Below, in pieces: positions 60,066 to 64,000 of a DNA stretch of 64,000 bases (position 1 is the first letter of the stretch; each line of letters begins with the position of its first letter). The notes beneath the pieces were generated by a model. That model did no database searches, was not told where the DNA came from, and saw only the letters and a list, made by a program, of their open reading frames with translations. A program made the translations under genes and the position numbers. This DNA is from Desulfonema magnum (GTDB lineage: Bacteria > Desulfobacterota > Desulfobacteria > Desulfobacterales > 4be13): positions 62,001 through 126,000 of the forward strand of contig NZ_CP061800.1 in NCBI RefSeq assembly GCF_017377395.1. Reading direction: 5' to 3'.

Positions 60066-62828
60066 ATGTCTGACAATATGTTTGTTCTCAATGGCCGGGA
60101 AGTGAGTTTTGACCCGGGCCAGACCATTCTGGAAGCCGCAGAAGCCTGTGGCGTGCAGATTCCCACGCTTTGCCATCTCAAGGGAACCACTCCCACCGGT
60201 GAATGCCGGATCTGCGTAGTGGAGGTTCAAGGGGCAGATATGCTTGTTACGTCCTGTAGCACGCCTGTTGAAGCCGGAATGCAGGTGAAAACCGAATCCC
60301 CGCGGGTGGTCACGGAACGAAAAAAAATTCTGGAACAGCTTCTCACATCCGGGAACCACAACTGTGCAATTTCCGGCTCAGATAACGGCAACTGGACTGA
60401 ATTCCAGCTTCAGGTTCAGAAAAACGATGCTTCATCGGAACTGTGCCCGGTCTGGGGAGACTGCAAACTTCAGGAACTGGCCTATCAGTACCAGGTGAAG
60501 ATCACACCATCTTCCCCGCAAAGAGACTACTACCCTTCGGAAATGGCCAATCCCATGATTATCCGGGATTTCTCACGCTGCATTCTCTGCGGACGATGCA
60601 TAAAAGCCTGCAACGAAGTCCAGGTCAACCGTGCGATATCCATGGGATATGAGGGCGACAAGGCCAAGGTGGTCACCCCGGGAGATCATCCGCTGTCCGA
60701 GTCTGACTGCGTGTTCTGCGGAGAATGTGTCCAGGCATGCCCGGTGGGCGCACTGGTGGAGAAAAAAGCCCGTCATATCTGGCGTCCCTGGGAAACAGAG
60801 AAAATCCGAACCACCTGCCCGTACTGCGGCGTGGGATGTCAGCAACTGCTTCATGTGAAAGATGGAAAAATCGTAAAAGTGACCGGTGTGGAAGATGCCG
60901 AACCCAACCAGGGACGGCTATGCGTCAAAGGGCGCTTCGGATATGACTTCATTTATTCAAAAGACCGGCTGAAAACGCCGCTGATCAGGGAAAATAACGA
61001 ATTCCGAGAAGCGTCCTGGGACGAAGCCCTTGACCTGGTGGCCCGGAAATTCAAAGAAATCATCCGAGAGAACGGCCCGGACGCGATCGCAGGTGTGAGC
61101 TGCGCCCGCAGTATTAACGAAGATTCGTATCAGATGCAAAAACTTTTCCGCGCGGTGATCGGGACCAACAATATTGATCACTGCGCGCGTACATGACATG
61201 CTCCCACAGTCGCCGGTCTGGCGGCAGCATTCGGTTCCGGAGCAATGACCAATTCTTTTAACGAATTCGCCAGGGCAAAAATGTTTCTGGTGATCGGTTC
61301 CAACATGACAGAGGCACATCCGGTGGCAGCCACGTTTGTGAAAAACGCGGTACTCAGGGGCGCACAGCTTATCGTGGCAGATCCGAGAAAACACCCCCTA
61401 GCGGATCATGCATCCCTTCATGTGCCCATCCGTGTAGGCAGCGATATTGCTTTTATCAACGCGCTGATGCACGTTCTGATCAAAGAAGATTTGTATGACA
61501 AAGCGTTCGTAAATTCCTGTACCGTTGATTTTGACAAACTAAAAGAAAAAGTGATGGAATATCCGCCCGAACGGGCAGCCGATATCTGCGGTGTCAGCCC
61601 GGACATGATCCGGGATGCGGCAAGACGTCTGGCATCGGTCAAACCGGTCATGCTGTGCTATACACTGGGCATCACCGAGCATACCTGCGGCAGAAACAAC
61701 GTGCTTTCAACGGCCAACCTGCAAATGCTTCTGGGCAACATGGGTGTCGAGTGCGGCGGCGTGAATCCGTTGCGAGGCCAGAACAATGTGCAAGGTGCCT
61801 GTGACATGGGCGCACTGCCGAATGTGTTTCCGGGTTATCAGCCTGTGACCAGCGCGGATGCCCGGGCCAAATTCGAGGATGCCTGGGGGGTGGAAAATCT
61901 GCCTGACAAAAACGGTCTGATGATTCCTCAGATGATGGAAGGACTTGTGGATGGAAAAGTCAGGGCTTTCTATATTTTCGGGGAGAATCTGGCCAATACG
62001 GAACCCGATATCCGCAAGGTCGAGCATGAGCTGGCTTCCGCGGAATTCCTGGTGTGCCAGGATATTTTTCCGAACGAGACCACGCGCTTTGCGCACGTGG
62101 TTTTTCCTGCCGCGGCCTGGAGTGAAAATGACGGCACGTTTACCAACAGCGAGCGCCGGGTGAGCAGGGTCCGCACTGCGAGCAAAGCCCCGGGACAGGC
62201 TATGCCCAACTGGTGGATATTCAAACAGATTGCCAAACGTATGGGGCAGGACTGGGCTTCGGACAGCGCCCGGGAACTCTGGGATAATGAGATTTCCGTG
62301 CTTGCGCCCCAGCTGTGCGGCATCAAATACCGCCGTCTGGAAGGAGACGGGCTTCAGTGGCCCTGCCCGGATGAGGACCACCCGGGAACCTGCTTTCTGC
62401 ACAAGGAAGGCCAGTTCACCTGCGGCCTGGGGGTGTTCACGCCTGTGGAATGGACACCGCCTGCGGAGGTTCCGGATGAGGAATATCCTTTTGTGCTGAG
62501 TACCGGGCGCCGTCTCGCACATTATCATACCCGGACACAGACCGGACGCTGCGAGGGGCTGAACGATATTCTGGGTGAAGAAACCGCGGATATTTCTCCC
62601 TTTGACGCGGCAGATATGAAAATCGGACACGGAGACATGATCCGGGTCAGTTCCCGGCGGGGCGAGGTGCAGGTCAAAGCAAATGTCACGGATCAGGTTC
62701 CCAAAGGCATGGTCTGGATGGCGTTTCATTTCCGGGATGCGTGTGCGAACTGGCTGACCAATCCCGCGTTTGATCCGGTGACGCTGACAGCAGAATACAA
62801 GGCATGTGCCGTGCGGATCGAAAAATAG
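60066..62828 (+). CDS. fdhA: Formate dehydrogenase alpha subunit, selenocysteine-containing
   Basis: One 920-residue gene with an in-frame TGA at 61194-61196 read as Sec377 (CARTUHAPTVAGL, the position of the Sec/Cys ligand of Mo/W in formate dehydrogenases). Frame continues to 62828. An N-terminal 2Fe-2S ferredoxin domain (C36, C47, C50, C64) comes first, then a NuoG-like His/Cys cluster region (H98 to C133) and two 4Fe-4S clusters (C172, C175, C178, C182; C215, C218, C221, C225). The catalytic-domain cluster follows (C251, C254, C258, C286), then molybdopterin binding. This layout is that of NAD(P)- or ferredoxin-linked cytoplasmic formate dehydrogenases. Formate + acceptor gives CO2; it may run in reverse. 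SECIS at 61197-61225. Confidence 0.95.
61194..61225 (+). promoter_or_regulatory. UGA selenocysteine codon with bacterial SECIS hairpin
   Basis: Directly after TGA, bases 61209-61214 (GTCGCC) pair with 61220-61225 (GGCGGC) and close the loop GGTCT (61215-61219). E. coli fdhF has the same GGUCU apical loop, 18 bases after its UGA, which is exactly the spacing here (61197 to 61214). Confidence 0.9.
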
Positions 62829-62957
62829 TTTTATCTTGCCCGAGGCGTGTTCCGACTCCGGATATAAAGCATATAACCCGTTGAATTATATTTCATATAT
62901 GGCTATATCTCCAGATTTCGTACACCGCCAAAAAATCTGCTGATTATATAGGGGAGG

Positions 62958-63468
62958 GCTGACCAAGCCCCGTAGGGGCGGCATATTTGTAGCAGCAGGT
63001 TTGCTGCCGGACGGGGTTTGCAACCCCGTCCGAAACGTTTGCAGGCGGCGATCCGAAAATATTCCGGACGGGGTTGCAAACCCCGTCCGGCAAAATCAGA
63101 GTTAATAAAAACAGTAGGTTGTAATCTTAGCCTGATGCATATGCTGACCAAGCCCCGTAGGGGCGGCATATTTGTAGCAGCAGGTTTGCTGCCGGACGGG
63201 GTTTGCAACCCCGTCCGAAACGTTTGCAGGCGGCGATCCGAAAATATTCCGGACGGGGTTGCAAACCCCGTCCGGCAAAATCAGAGTTAATAAAAACAGT
63301 AGGTTGTAATCTTAGCCTGATGCATATGCTGACCAAGCCCCGTAGGGGCGGCATATTTGTAGCAGCAGGTTTGCTGCCGGACGGGGTTTGCAACCCCGTC
63401 CGAAACGTTTGCAGGCGGCGATCCGAAAATATTCCGGACGGGGTTGCAAACCCCGTCCGGCAAAATAT
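62958..63468. repeat. 185-bp tandem repeat, three copies (third incomplete)
   Basis: The period is exact: unit starts at 62958, 63143 and 63328. Each unit has GCTGACCAAGCCCCGTAGGG and then the palindrome GGACGGGGTTTGCAACCCCG with its complement. It is the same palindrome as at 30406-30492. Copies look identical, so expansion is recent. Confidence 0.9.
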
Positions 63469-63846
63469 TCACACCAGCAGCGGACCCAAAATCTTTTCCG
63501 GAGTGCAAAAACAGAGCGAAGCGGTTTTTTGCATCTTTTTTTATTCACAGCAGCAGCGGACCCAAAATCTTTTCCGGAGTGCAAAAATTAAGCGAAGCGG
63601 TTTTTTGCATCTTTTTTTATTCACACCAGCAGCTGACCCAAAATCTTTTCCGGAGTGCAAAAATAGAGCGAAGCGGTTTTTTGCATCTTTTTTTATTCAC
63701 AGCAGCAGCGGACCCAAAATCTTTTCCGGAGTGCAAAAATTAAGCGAAGCGGTTTTTTGCATCTTTTTTTATTCACACCAGCAGCTGACCCAAAATCTTT
63801 TCCGGAGTGCAAAAATAGAGCGAAGCGGTTTTTTGCATCTTTTTTA
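63467..63846. repeat. 76-bp tandem repeat, five copies
   Basis: Unit starts at 63467, 63543, 63619, 63695 and 63771. Each unit contains TGCAAAAA...TTTTTTGCA followed by a T-rich tract, which is terminator-like on the plus strand. Copies 2 and 4, and 3 and 5, match best, so the last growth step was a 152-bp doubling. Confidence 0.9.
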
Positions 63847-63956
63847 TTGACAAATACTCTTCCACGTTATTGAGTTATTCATTGTACGAAGATATTTTGG
63901 TCAGGGCTTCACAGAAAATTAAAATATAAAGTAACTTTTAAGAGGAGACGAAAGCA

Positions 63957-64000
63957 ATGAGTGAATCTGTACTTCAATATGAAGAAAAAATGTGGGAGAT
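63957..64000 (+). CDS. Start of a gene truncated by the window end
   Basis: ATG at 63957 with AGAGGAGA upstream. The visible 14 residues are MSESVLQYEEKMWE. Too short to identify. As the gene after fdhA it might encode a redox partner, but this is only a guess from position. Confidence 0.6.
   Translation, partial: MSESVLQYEEKMWE

Larger units (their letters stand above)
62829..63956. repeat. Gene-free repeat region after fdhA
   Basis: It contains two tandem arrays (described separately) and an A/T-rich segment 63847-63956 that should hold the promoter of the next gene. Open frames across the arrays are made of repeat and are not genes. Confidence 0.85.

Noticed and set aside
61194..61196. 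Nonsense mutation that breaks fdhA
   Set aside because: TGA sits at the known Sec position and a SECIS hairpin with correct loop and spacing follows.
61707..62729. Minus-strand 340-codon frame opposite fdhA
   Set aside because: Antisense of a high-GC3 coding region; the plus strand encodes a clear formate dehydrogenase.
62958..63846. Possible CRISPR array
   Set aside because: Units are directly tandem with identical interiors; there are no unique spacers and no cas genes.
63203..63850. 215-codon frame across the tandem repeats after fdhA
   Set aside because: It consists only of the 185-bp and 76-bp repeat units, and equivalent frames restart in each unit. No ribosome site or conserved protein character.

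Overview
The window reads like a chromosome segment of an anaerobic, probably sulfate-reducing Desulfobacterota bacterium (Desulfobacterales-like). This is inferred from a selenocysteine formate dehydrogenase, a sensor kinase with c-type haem motifs, many multi-PAS kinases, abundant palindromic repeats and heptamer arrays. No rRNA, tRNA or CRISPR array was seen.

Region 1 (0.5-15.7 kb, all genes on the minus strand): an overlapping AAA ATPase + PIN pair (defence-like), a periplasmic binding protein + chemoreceptor pair, a DUF4160/DUF2442 pair, asnS, DUF1178 + LEA-type lipoprotein, a histidine kinase, an EAL-CBS-GGDEF protein and a REC-PAS-kinase. Region 2 (16.1-22.4 kb, plus strand) holds a haem-type PAS sensor kinase, a PAS sigma54 activator and a REC-kinase. 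Two MITE-like palindromes sit inside TTAGGTG heptamer arrays between the last two.

Region 3 (22.6-30.3 kb, plus strand) is a secreted-protein cluster. It starts with a 5'-truncated fibronectin-type surface protein that ends in a clan-CD (caspase/gingipain-like) peptidase domain. Then come tandem lipoproteins rearranged by a 1,148-bp duplication that made a chimeric gene, and two more exported proteins.

Region 4 (30.5-59.0 kb) is the centrepiece: one giant exported gene (signal peptide, jelly-roll/FN3 modules, Ig-like domains, FG-GAP propeller repeats, CAP domain, Rhs-type N-terminal module). It is split by two identical IS4-family copies and one ISKra4-family element. Removing each element plus one target-site copy rejoins the gene in frame, to at least 2,592 codons. 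A nested and inverted IS4 complex ends the gene. Downstream lies a train of Rhs core fragments, each with a different C-terminal tip and usually a following candidate immunity gene: an orphan toxin/immunity cassette array. It contains a frameshifted tip, a 239-bp MITE with 9-bp target duplication, and a tip detached from its core.

Region 5 (59.2-64 kb): a ModE-like regulator faces fdhA across a perfect 24-bp palindrome. fdhA contains an in-frame TGA with a SECIS hairpin, so it encodes one 920-residue selenoprotein rather than two ORFs. It is followed by three 185-bp and five 76-bp tandem repeats and the start of another gene at the window edge.
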